Below, piece by piece: positions 9,664 to 17,828 of a DNA stretch of 33,646 nucleotides. Source of the stretch: Bacteroidales bacterium. GTDB taxonomy: Bacteria; Bacteroidota; Bacteroidia; Bacteroidales; VadinHA17. Location of the stretch: contig JAAYUS010000002.1 in assembly GCA_012517605.1 (NCBI GenBank), forward strand, positions 1 through 33,646, given 5' to 3'. The first letter of the stretch is position 1; each line of letters starts with the position of its first letter. A model generated the notes under the pieces. The model saw only the letters and a list, made by a program, of their open reading frames with translations. It was not told where the DNA came from and made no database searches. The translations under genes were made by a program, and so were the position numbers.

Positions 9664-10794
9664 ATGTTAAGGGTAGTCGCTGACGATAAGATCCCGTTTT
9701 TAAAAGGTGTTCTCGAACCTTATGCACAAGTTACCTATCTGCCGGGAAGCCGGATGGACAGGAATAGCATTAAGGATGCCGATGCTCTGATAATCAGGAC
9801 AAGAACAAAATGCAATGAAGAGCTTCTGGCCGGTACGCAGGTAAAGTTCATTGCAACTGCAACAATCGGGTTTGACCATATAGATACCGTGTGGTGTGAA
9901 CAAAACAGCATAAAATGGACAAATGCTCCGGGCTGCAACTCTTCTTCTGTTCAGCAGTATGTTGCATCAGCATTGCTTAAGATATCCGGAGATTCGGGCT
10001 TTCTGCTCAGGGATAAAACACTCGGTATCGTCGGGGTTGGAAATGTCGGATCCAAAGTCTTAAAGGTGGCTGAAGCCTTTGGAATGAAGGTTCTTCTGAA
10101 TGATCCTCCGAGGGCAAGGAGGGAGGGAAGTGACGGTTTTGCTACCTTCGAACAGATTCTTGCCGAAGCTGATATCATAACCCTTCATGTGCCTCTGAAT
10201 TTGGAAGGTGACGACAAAACCTATAACATGTTCTCCGGTGAAGCGTTCGGCAGGATCCGGAAAGGAGCCTGGCTTATCAATACCTCAAGAGGTGAGGTAG
10301 TTTCGACTGAAGCTTTCAAGGAGGCTCTTGCCGGTGAGAAAATTGACGGGGCCGTTATTGATGTGTGGGAGAGGGAACCCGAAATAGACATTCCGCTTAT
10401 GCACATGGCATTCCTGGCCACACCTCATATTGCCGGTTATTCGGCCGATGGAAAGGCAAACGGAACAGCCATGGCAGTAAGAAGACTTTCGGATGAATTC
10501 GGACTGCCTCTTGGTGAATGGTATCCTTCGGGAATTCCTGATGTTCCTGAGCCTGTTTTTACAATCGACTGCAATGGAAAGGATTCTGAAGACATTGCCA
10601 GGAGGGTTGTCTTTCACAGCTACAATATCATAGAGGATGACATTCGTTTGCGCTTCGACCCTTCGAGGTTTGAAAAGGAAAGGGAAAACTACCCTGTCCG
10701 CCGCGAATTCCCATATTATACCATAAATCTGAAGGGGCCTGGTGAAGAAGCCGGGTTGCTTCTTGAAAAACTCGGATTCAAAGTAACATACTGA
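9664..10794 (+). CDS. pdxB: 4-phosphoerythronate dehydrogenase
   Basis: D-2-hydroxyacid dehydrogenase of 376 residues that oxidises 4-phospho-D-erythronate in DXP-independent pyridoxal phosphate synthesis. The NAD-binding motif GVGNVG is at 124-129. The catalytic set matches E. coli PdxB with a shift of one: Arg209 in NTSRG, Asp233 and Glu238 in DVWEREP, His255 in TPHIAG. The PdxB-specific C-terminal dimerisation extension (beyond about residue 290) is present, which separates it from SerA-type enzymes; length agrees with PdxB (about 380). ATG at 9664 is chosen over TTG at 9655. The gene is single, with a divergent neighbour on one side and a pseudogene converging on the other. Confidence 0.93.
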   Translation: MLRVVADDKIPFLKGVLEPYAQVTYLPGSRMDRNSIKDADALIIRTRTKCNEELLAGTQVKFIATATIGFDHIDTVWCEQNSIKWTNAPGCNSSSVQQYVASALLKISGDSGFLLRDKTLGIVGVGNVGSKVLKVAEAFGMKVLLNDPPRARREGSDGFATFEQILAEADIITLHVPLNLEGDDKTYNMFSGEAFGRIRKGAWLINTSRGEVVSTEAFKEALAGEKIDGAVIDVWEREPEIDIPLMHMAFLATPHIAGYSADGKANGTAMAVRRLSDEFGLPLGEWYPSGIPDVPEPVFTIDCNGKDSEDIARRVVFHSYNIIEDDIRLRFDPSRFEKERENYPVRREFPYYTINLKGPGEEAGLLLEKLGFKVTY

Positions 10795-10904
10795 AATTTC
10801 AGGCGATAACTCTTACATCGTTCCTGGCATATTCCCTGACCTGAAAGACAAAAGCCTGAAGCCGGGTGTCGAGCCCGACCGAATCCTGTCCATCATATGC
10901 GATA

Positions 10905-11839
10905 TTAAATTGCCGTTGCAGCCTGCATTGTCTCGCGGTATAGTTTCCTCAGAAAATCAAAAGCCACAAAGCCTTTCCATGAGTTGATCCTGAAAAGCCT
11001 GCTTTTTTCTCCGGCAAGGTCGGCATAGGATGTCTCGTTTGACGGTGTGACAAGTTCTGCATCACCAAATCCCATCCTGTCGAATATTATCCTTTGAAGA
11101 TGAGTATACTGTCCAAAACGTCATGGGCCGTTATGATCGGGCATGAAAAAGCTCATCTTCGAAGGATCCGAGCCTGGTTCCATTAGCTTTTTTATGAAAC
11201 TGCCTGTTGTGCAGATCATAGGGAAGCACTCTTTCGATGAAGTATATTTCCTGCCGATGGCAATATCCTCATCTGTCTGTTTTGGAAGGACCTCCGGGGG
11301 AATGCCGGCACTGCGGGCTGCTGCTGCGATCATATAGGCGCCGTCGTGCATATAGGGGAAATAAAGTGTTCTTTTGGTTTATTCTTAAGTTCTTCCGCGA
11401 CATAATGAAGGATAAATGAATCGGGGCCGCATCTGAAGTTGCTCAAATAAACTGCTATACTTTTTGCTTCCGGATAGAGTTCACATGAGGAAGCGGCCTG
11501 TGCAATGATCTAATTTACAAAGACTCCGCCAATAAGTTCTCTTGCAAGCTTCCCGCCAGTGCCTGTAATTGCGGCACCAATTATTGAGAGGCCAGGATGT
11601 TCATTGAAAATTGATCCAAGCCTGTTCGCAAGAACGTGGAAAGGCCTTCCATGAACATAGTCGTAATAATCTTCGATTATGTTAAAGTCGTCATCCAGAA
11701 TCACTGTATTCAGTGATACCGATCCGATATCCAGACCAAGATAAAAATTCAGAGAGTCCGAACCTGCAGGTTTATTCCCTGGTGCCATAAAATCAGGTTT
11801 AGAAGTCCGGGAACTGGTTTTTGGGTTCTGAATATCCAA
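10905..11839 (-). pseudogene. Decayed acyl-CoA dehydratase activase (HgdC/BadF + DUF2229 type)
   Basis: Remnant of a very large activase family (intact members about 1400 residues), reduced to roughly 310 codons. Reading leftward: the N-terminal ASKHA ATPase start with LGLDIGSVSLNTVILDDD and AAITGTGGKLARELIGGVFVN (11839-11513); an in-frame TAG at 11510-11512 where relatives have Glu of a VNE motif; then IIAQAASSCELYPEAKSI running straight into YLSNFRCGPDSFILHYVAEE, a segment normally far downstream, so most of the gene is deleted. The frame then shifts near 11370 to TLYFPYMHDGAYMIAAAARS, continues through GRKYTSSKECFP, meets TGA at 11121-11123 at the Cys of GPCRFGQY, and ends at TAA 10905. 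Intact activases load low-potential electrons onto 2-hydroxyacyl-CoA dehydratases or related enzymes. Further coding-like sequence in another frame extends to 10799 without an assignment. Confidence 0.85.
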
Positions 11840-11896
11840 ATTACAGATTTTTCATAAATGAAGCAAATTTAGTTATGGAGCCCTGGTTTATTAAAC

Positions 11897-12796
11897 TCAT
11901 ACCCATTCTTCCATCAGCACCTCTCCCGAAATACTGACTATCAGTTGTTTTACAGGTACCTTACGCGAGGCTGCCGACTGTGCCTTTTTTACCATCTGAA
12001 GAAGTCCGCCGCAACATGGCACTTCCATCATCATTACAGTTATTGTGTTCACTTTTGCCATATCAATCATGGCGGTAAGCTTTTCGACATATATATCTGT
12101 CCCATGATCGAGTTTAGGACAGGCAATTGCAAGAGATCTGCCCTTAAGGTATTTGTTGTGGAAGTTTCCCATTGAAAATGCCACGCAGTCGGCTGCCAGA
12201 AGCAGGTCAGATCCACGAAGGTAGGGAGCATTTGGATTCAGGAGATGCATCTGAACAGGCCATTGCTTAAGCTCAGAAGGCTGGTCGGCAGCAACGGCTG
12301 CTTCAGCTGCATTCGATGGTCTTTCTATTACCCTTTCCCTTGATCCGGGGCATCCTCCTCCTTCATGGCTGTGTCGATGATGTGATGCCGGATGGGAATG
12401 ATCATTGCCATGGTTATGGACCTCGGCAAGAACATCTGTGAGCTCGAAATCAAGTTTATCACGGTTTTGCTTAAGAAAGCCTACACCCTCCTGGAGATAA
12501 CCTGTTTCACCATGATCCTTAAGATGTTTAAGGTGTGCCTTTATGGTGTTCTTTCCTTTCTTTATCATTTGTTCCATCACCTTAACCTCATTGTAAGGTT
12601 CCGCTTCTCTCGTTTCAATCGATATTGCACCTTCCGGGCAATGTCCGATACAGGCTCCCAGCCCGTCGCACATCAGTTCACTGACCAGCCTGACTTTACC
12701 GTCAATCACCTGTAAAGCTCCTTCATGGCAGTTTGGAACACATTGTCCGCATCCGTTGCAAAGCTCCTCGTCTATTTTCAGTATATCTCTTTTCAT
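11897..12796 (-). CDS. Ferredoxin-type iron-sulfur protein with His-rich linker
   Basis: Protein of 299 residues. The N-terminal ferredoxin domain has one full cluster motif (Cys13, Cys16, Cys19, Cys23 in CNGCGQCVPNC) and a second, reduced one, CDGLGACIGHCP (Cys43, Cys49, Cys53), lacking the usual second cysteine. Residues 127-144 form a linker with eight histidines, likely metal-binding. The C-terminal part has further conserved-looking cysteines (AADCVAFSMG, IACPKLDHG, VPCCGGLLQM). Proteins of this plan occur in anaerobic Bacteroidota; their electron partner is not established. It lies directly upstream of the decayed activase on the same strand (57 bases), suggesting the pair was once an operon, and is divergent from a Crp/Fnr gene across a palindromic operator. 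Confidence 0.83.
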   Translation of the reverse strand: MKRDILKIDEELCNGCGQCVPNCHEGALQVIDGKVRLVSELMCDGLGACIGHCPEGAISIETREAEPYNEVKVMEQMIKKGKNTIKAHLKHLKDHGETGYLQEGVGFLKQNRDKLDFELTDVLAEVHNHGNDHSHPASHHRHSHEGGGCPGSRERVIERPSNAAEAAVAADQPSELKQWPVQMHLLNPNAPYLRGSDLLLAADCVAFSMGNFHNKYLKGRSLAIACPKLDHGTDIYVEKLTAMIDMAKVNTITVMMMEVPCCGGLLQMVKKAQSAASRKVPVKQLIVSISGEVLMEEWV

Positions 12797-12847
12797 TCTG
12801 TTTTATCGGTTATTTTCATGTCAAAGGTGAAAAATGTTAAAAACATA

Positions 12848-12869
12848 AATTGTAACATTTGTTACAATT
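12848..12869. promoter_or_regulatory. Crp/Fnr-type palindromic operator
   Basis: A 22-bp inverted repeat with 10-bp arms (AATTGTAACA and TGTTACAATT) and only the two central bases unpaired; its core is TTGTAAC-N4-GTTACAA at 12850-12867. Spacing and symmetry are those of Crp/Fnr-family sites. It lies 18 bases before the regulator's ATG and 51 bases before the start of the divergent ferredoxin gene, so it can control both. On the minus strand a TATGTTTT at about 12841-12848 resembles a Bacteroidota -7 box, which would place the operator over the ferredoxin promoter. Confidence 0.75.
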
Positions 12870-12887
12870 ACTAATTTTAAATAAAAA

Positions 12888-13559
12888 ATGGAACTCAATA
12901 TTCTTGTAAATGCTCCGGTATTCAGGGGAATGGAACCCGATGAAATATCATCGGCGATTTCATCCGTGCCATACAGGATCAGGAAATACAGTGCCGGGAC
13001 CCTGATCGCGCAAAGTGGTGAAGCAGTTAAATCATTTATCATTGTTCTCGACGGGTTGGTCAAGGGGGAAATGACCGACTACGCGGGTCGTGTTATAAAG
13101 ATAGAAGATATACCTGCTCCGGGAGCGCTCGCTTCGGCTTTCATATTCGGATCAAAAAATACCTTTCCTGTAAATGTTGTGGCAATTACTGACACCCGGC
13201 TTCTGATAATTGAAAAATCCGATTTTCTCAGATTCCTTAAATGCAATGATAAAATACTTGGCAATTTTCTGGATATGATCTCAAGCAGGTCGCAGTTCCT
13301 TTCTGAAAAAATAAAATTCCTGAATTTCAAGACTATACGTGGAAAACTTGCACAGTTTATCCTTGAAGCGGCAAATCAGGGTAAAGACGAGATAAATCTT
13401 AATCTAACACAGTCGGAACTTGCCGAATATTTCGGTGTCGCCCGTCCCTCGATAGCCAGGGTTATGAGTGATCTGGAGCAAGAGGGGATTATTATTACAA
13501 AAGGCAGGAATCTGAAGATAACCGACAGGAGACGGCTTACAGAACTTACCCTGGAATAA
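12888..13559 (+). CDS. Crp/Fnr-family transcription regulator
   Basis: Regulator of 223 residues: an N-terminal cyclic-nucleotide-binding-like beta-barrel (about 10-125), a dimer helix (about 125-150), and a C-terminal HTH_Crp domain with TQSELAEYFGVARPSIARVM as the recognition helix-turn-helix. The N-terminal cysteine cluster of oxygen-sensing FNR is missing, so an Fe-S oxygen sensor of that type is excluded. The domain style resembles the HcpR/DNR-like regulators of nitric oxide or redox stress in Bacteroidota, but ligand and regulon cannot be read. It is divergent from the ferredoxin gene and probably autoregulates through the palindrome at 12848-12869. The 3' end converges on the histidine kinase gene with 16 bases between stops. 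Confidence 0.9.
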   Translation: MELNILVNAPVFRGMEPDEISSAISSVPYRIRKYSAGTLIAQSGEAVKSFIIVLDGLVKGEMTDYAGRVIKIEDIPAPGALASAFIFGSKNTFPVNVVAITDTRLLIIEKSDFLRFLKCNDKILGNFLDMISSRSQFLSEKIKFLNFKTIRGKLAQFILEAANQGKDEINLNLTQSELAEYFGVARPSIARVMSDLEQEGIIITKGRNLKITDRRRLTELTLE

Positions 13560-13575
13560 GGGTGAAAGTTAATGA

Positions 13576-15648
13576 TCAGGCTTTGCTTTTCCTGTCAGGA
13601 AGGACTATGGTAAAACAGGTGCCTTCGCCAACCCTGCTGTCGACACTTATGGTGCCATTATTTATCCTGACAAGTTCGTAGCATAATTTAAGTCCGATGC
13701 CTGTTCCTTTTTCGTCCTCGGTACCAGGGGTGCTTTCAATTTCATCAGTGCTGAACAGTGTTTTTTGCTTTTCAGGGGATATGCCAATACCATTATCACA
13801 GACTTTCAGGATTATTCCCTCCTTAGTCATGCTTTTATCTTTTAAAAGTATGCTAATCCTTCCTCCGCGGGATGTATATTTAACGGCATTTGAAAGAAGG
13901 TTCCGTATTATAATATCCATAAGGTCTCTGTCGAAATAGGCCTTCGAGTTGCCTATCTGGGTGAAATTCACCATTATGTCTTTTTTATCAGCTGTTTCCT
14001 TGAAAATACTGAGATTTGTAAGGATTATGTCGGCAAGATCATGCAGGCCCGGGGCAAATTTTATCTTGTCTTCCTGATCCCTGCCCCAGACAAGCATATT
14101 TTCGAGGAGATTGATCACCTGCTGGGCATACTGGATGCTTGAATTGGCAAATGAATCGTATTTTTCCTTATATTCATCATCCTTGAGCAGATTGAGCATG
14201 TAGAGGATATTAACAACTGGACTCCTCAGATCATGGGCAATTACGGAAAAGATCTTGTTTTTGAGCTGTATCGTATCAGAAAGCTGTCTGTTTTGAAGTT
14301 CTATCTTTTTATTCTGGATTTCAATCTCTTCCTTTCTTGCATTTATCTCATGCGTCCTTTCGGTGACCATGATCTCAAGATTCCTGTTCATATATTCGAG
14401 CTCCTGTCTGAGCTGTTCTTTTTCGGAAAATGATTTTACCCATTTATAAAGAAGGAGAACTGCCTGTATGAATACAAAAAGTACCAGAGTATATGTCAGG
14501 ATATAAACTGTCGGGACAGTCGACTTCCCCATCGATAGATTCACATCATGTACGGCCCCGTAAGTCAGCAGCAGAAAAGTGGCAAAATAAACAATGTCAA
14601 GGCGGTTCCTTTCAAGGGCGCCTTTGATACTCCTTGTAATGCAATATAAAATAAGCAGGATTAGCAGGGGATAGATAATGAAAGTTGCATAGCTGAAAAT
14701 CCTTACCGGCAGAAACAATGTAAGTATTGCTGCTGCCGCAAATATTACTGTAATTATTCTGGTTATCAGCCTGAAGAATTTTGATGGATAAAGGTATAGA
14801 GCAAACCAGTACCATCCTGTCAGAATAAGGTAAAGTCCAAGGTACTCTGATCTTATCAGCCAGTTCCAGCTCAGGCCGGCGCCAAGGGAGTTAATCAGAA
14901 AATTAGACGTAAACAACGGCCTAATGGCAAGTCCTATGGTGGCTATGCTGAAAAATGCCATTAGGTTGTCCTTAATATAAAGCAGATAGAACAGAAAGAA
15001 TAACAGGGAATAACCGAGAAGAAAGCTAAGAGTTCCCCAGTCACCGGCCCACGATAATGAAAGACGTTTCTGGACGGCATTAAATGTTCCTATTTTCATC
15101 GGGAGCCAGAATCCTCCCCTCCGGTGATGAAAATTGGCAACATTTATCACTATATCAATTGTATCGCGTTCAGGGACAAATCTGAAGAAGTTCCTTTGGT
15201 ATGCCGGAACTGTTTCTGCCTCTGATGTGCCGGGGGTTCCGTTTCCCGCCATTTTTTTGCCATTGACATAAATTTCATAGGAAGAGTCAAAGACAGGCAT
15301 GTCAAATCCCATCACTTTCCTGAATCCCGGCGGTAAAAGGACCACCGCCCTGTATGTAGCATAACCCATTGGGGTTGTTCCGACGGAATCGGAAGGATAG
15401 TCGGTCCAGTAGGAGGGAACAAGTCCGTAATAATCAGGTTTTATTCTGTCGGGGTTTTCAAAATCAGCGGGATGAAGCATTTTATTCCAGTAGAATTCCC
15501 ATTGCCCGCGGAGCCTGTAGATAAACTCCTCATCGGTGCACATCCTAAGGTCAAAGACACCTTTTACGGCAACAGGATCCTTTATGCCGGCATGCAGGCA
15601 GGGAGGGAAAAAAAGAAATAAAAAAACAACTGCCCTGATAAATTTCAT
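13576..15648 (-). CDS. 7TM-DISM membrane sensor histidine kinase
   Basis: Sensor kinase of 690 residues. Order: signal peptide (about 1-20); extracellular 7TMR-DISM-type jelly-roll domain (about 30-185), whose segment LRGQWEFYWNKMLHP is typical; seven membrane helices (about 195-400); a coiled coil (about 405-460); HisKA with the phosphorylated His472 in VIAHDLRSP; HATPase_c with the N box NLLSNAVKYTS, G1 box DNGIGIS and G2 box GTGIGLKLC. No receiver or output domain is attached and no response regulator is adjacent. The start ATG overlaps the stop of the M3 peptidase gene in an ATGA, so the two are translationally coupled. DISM sensors are thought to bind carbohydrates or other small ligands; the ligand here is unknown. 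Confidence 0.92.
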   Translation of the reverse strand: MKFIRAVVFLFLFFPPCLHAGIKDPVAVKGVFDLRMCTDEEFIYRLRGQWEFYWNKMLHPADFENPDRIKPDYYGLVPSYWTDYPSDSVGTTPMGYATYRAVVLLPPGFRKVMGFDMPVFDSSYEIYVNGKKMAGNGTPGTSEAETVPAYQRNFFRFVPERDTIDIVINVANFHHRRGGFWLPMKIGTFNAVQKRLSLSWAGDWGTLSFLLGYSLLFFLFYLLYIKDNLMAFFSIATIGLAIRPLFTSNFLINSLGAGLSWNWLIRSEYLGLYLILTGWYWFALYLYPSKFFRLITRIITVIFAAAAILTLFLPVRIFSYATFIIYPLLILLILYCITRSIKGALERNRLDIVYFATFLLLTYGAVHDVNLSMGKSTVPTVYILTYTLVLFVFIQAVLLLYKWVKSFSEKEQLRQELEYMNRNLEIMVTERTHEINARKEEIEIQNKKIELQNRQLSDTIQLKNKIFSVIAHDLRSPVVNILYMLNLLKDDEYKEKYDSFANSSIQYAQQVINLLENMLVWGRDQEDKIKFAPGLHDLADIILTNLSIFKETADKKDIMVNFTQIGNSKAYFDRDLMDIIIRNLLSNAVKYTSRGGRISILLKDKSMTKEGIILKVCDNGIGISPEKQKTLFSTDEIESTPGTEDEKGTGIGLKLCYELVRINNGTISVDSRVGEGTCFTIVLPDRKSKA

Positions 15649-17756
15649 TTCAGTCCTCTGTTCTCGAGCAATGCATCAATGCCAGGTTCTTTGCCCCTGA
15701 AAGCTATATACATTTCAAGCGGATCCCTGGTGCCGCCCCTGGAGAGTATTTCCTTTTCAAACCTTGCAGCTACTTCGCGGTTGAAAATATCGCCTGTTTC
15801 CTTAAATGCCTGGAAAGCATCTGCATCCAGCATTTCGCTCCAGTAATAACTGTAATATCCTGCTGCATAACCACTGCTCCAGATATGGTTGAAATAGGTT
15901 GACCTGTATCTTGGCTTTATCTCCGGTATCAGGCCGTATTTATCCATTACAGCCTTTTCGAATACCCTTATATCAGGTTCGACAGGTTCGCTGATTGTAT
16001 GGTATTCCATATCGAGAAGAGCGGCAGCAAGAAACTCAACAGTTGCAAAGCCTGTATTGAATTTTCCAGCCCTGTCGAGTTTTTCAATAAGTTCGGCAGG
16101 TATTACCTCGCCGGTCTGATAATGTTTTGCATATACCTTTAGTACCTCCGGTTCAAGAACCCAGTGCTCCATTATCTGTGATGGCAGTTCAACAAAATCG
16201 CGAGGTACTGAGGTTCCGGATACTCCCGGGTAGGTTGAATTTGAAAGCAGCTGGTGAAGCGCGTGCCCGAATTCATGGAAGAGTGTCGATGCCTCATCCG
16301 GTGTCAGAAGTGAAGGTTTGCCTTCGGAAGGAGGTGCTGAATTTGTGACCATTGTCACAACGGGTGTGATCATTTTACCGTTAATGTCGCGGCTCTGGCC
16401 TCTGTAGGCCCCGCACCATGCTCCCCCGCGCTTCGATGCCCTGGGATAATTGTCGATCATCAGGACACCAACATGCTTTTTGTCGCGGGTAACCTCAAAT
16501 GTCACCACATCGGGGTGATACTTTGGAATGTCGTTCCTTTCAGTGAATTCAAGGTTGTAAAGCCTGTTGGCTACATAGAACATGCCCTTTATCACATTCG
16601 AAGTCTGAAAATATGGTCTTGTGATCTCATCATCAAGATCGTACTTTTCCTTTTTGATTTTTTCGGTGTAATACCACCAGTCCCACGGGGCAAGCTTGAA
16701 TTTGCCGCCTTCCCTGTCGATCAGTTCCTGCTGGGCTGCGGCTTCAGCCTTTGCGACAGGCAGTGCGGCATTCCACACCTGAACAAGAAAATCGAAGACC
16801 CTTTCAGGTGTTTTTGCCATATTCCTTTCAAGGGCAAAGTCGGCATATGTCTTGTATCCCAGCAGCTTTGACCTCTCCACCCTGAGCCTTGCTATCCGTG
16901 CTATAATGGCATTATTGTCGTATTCATTACCGTTGTCCCCCTTCATGAAATAACCTGTGAAAAGCTTCTCTCTCAGATTACGTTTTTCGGAATATTTAAG
17001 GAAAGGTTCCATGATAGGATACTGAATTGTAAATACCCATTTCCCCTTCATGTTAAGCTTTTCTGCAGCCGCAGCAGCCTGGGCTTTTAATCCTTCCGGC
17101 AATCCTGCAAGATCTTCCTCCTTGTCTATAATCAGCTTGAAATTATTTGTTTCAGCAAGAAGATTCTGCCCGAATCTGACCGAAAGAAGAGACAGTTCCT
17201 CATTTATTTTTCTGAGCTTTTCCTTGTCCTCAGGTGAAAGACCGGCACCATTCCTGACAAAACTCTTGTAAGTATCCTCAAGTACCTTTTTTTCTTCATC
17301 GGTAAGTTTGAAACTTTCCCTGTTATCATATACCGACTTTATTTTCTGAAAAAGGGTATCGTTAAGATTGATATCATCCCTGTGTTTGGATGACAGAGGA
17401 GCAATCTCAAGGTTTATTGCCTGCAGCGAATCGTTTGTATTTGCTGAGTTCAGGGAACCGAAAATCCTGCTTACTTTTGAAAGAAGCTCGCCGCTGTATT
17501 CAAGGGCTTTTATTGTATTCTCAAAAGTCGGGGCATCAGTATTTTTAATAATTGCCCTTACATTCTTTTTCTGTTCATCAAAAGCAGCAAGATAAGCCGG
17601 TTTGAAATGTTTTGCCTTAATAAGGTCAAACGGAGGCACTCCGAAAGGAGTATCAAAATCATTCAACAGCGGATTGTCACTCTTTACTTTTGATTTCTGA
17701 TTGCATGAAGTCAATGCCATTGCGATAATGAACATAAAAAGGAAGGTCTTTTTCAT
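15645..17756 (-). CDS. dcp: M3-family peptidyl-dipeptidase, lipoprotein
   Basis: Zinc metallopeptidase of 703 residues in the M3A (Dcp/oligopeptidase A) family, which cleaves dipeptides or short fragments from oligopeptides. The zinc motif HEFGHALH starts at His494 (ligands His494 and His498, catalytic Glu495), and the downstream VELPSQIMEHW supplies the third Glu ligand. The N-terminus MKKTFLFMFIIAMALTSC carries a lipobox with Cys18, so the enzyme should be lipid-anchored and face the periplasm, unlike cytoplasmic E. coli OpdA. It overlaps the histidine kinase gene by four bases and lies 72 bases behind the PycB-like gene on the same strand. With the S46 enzyme it points to peptide use. Confidence 0.93.
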   Translation of the reverse strand: MKKTFLFMFIIAMALTSCNQKSKVKSDNPLLNDFDTPFGVPPFDLIKAKHFKPAYLAAFDEQKKNVRAIIKNTDAPTFENTIKALEYSGELLSKVSRIFGSLNSANTNDSLQAINLEIAPLSSKHRDDINLNDTLFQKIKSVYDNRESFKLTDEEKKVLEDTYKSFVRNGAGLSPEDKEKLRKINEELSLLSVRFGQNLLAETNNFKLIIDKEEDLAGLPEGLKAQAAAAAEKLNMKGKWVFTIQYPIMEPFLKYSEKRNLREKLFTGYFMKGDNGNEYDNNAIIARIARLRVERSKLLGYKTYADFALERNMAKTPERVFDFLVQVWNAALPVAKAEAAAQQELIDREGGKFKLAPWDWWYYTEKIKKEKYDLDDEITRPYFQTSNVIKGMFYVANRLYNLEFTERNDIPKYHPDVVTFEVTRDKKHVGVLMIDNYPRASKRGGAWCGAYRGQSRDINGKMITPVVTMVTNSAPPSEGKPSLLTPDEASTLFHEFGHALHQLLSNSTYPGVSGTSVPRDFVELPSQIMEHWVLEPEVLKVYAKHYQTGEVIPAELIEKLDRAGKFNTGFATVEFLAAALLDMEYHTISEPVEPDIRVFEKAVMDKYGLIPEIKPRYRSTYFNHIWSSGYAAGYYSYYWSEMLDADAFQAFKETGDIFNREVAARFEKEILSRGGTRDPLEMYIAFRGKEPGIDALLENRGLK

Positions 17757-17828
17757 AACACATTAGAGGTTTGGTAATTTTTAACCAGGTTTGATACAAA
17801 GATTAAAAATTCCTTTTTATTTCAAAGA

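Noticed and set aside
11124-11351. Separate 76-residue gene starting MHDGAYMIAAAARS
   Set aside because: It is an internal fragment of the activase; matching sequence continues upstream (TLYFPY) and downstream (RFGQYTHLQR) of its apparent ends.
12888-13559. Oxygen sensor FNR
   Set aside because: The N-terminal cysteine cluster needed to hold the 4Fe-4S sensor is absent; only the general Crp/Fnr family is supported.
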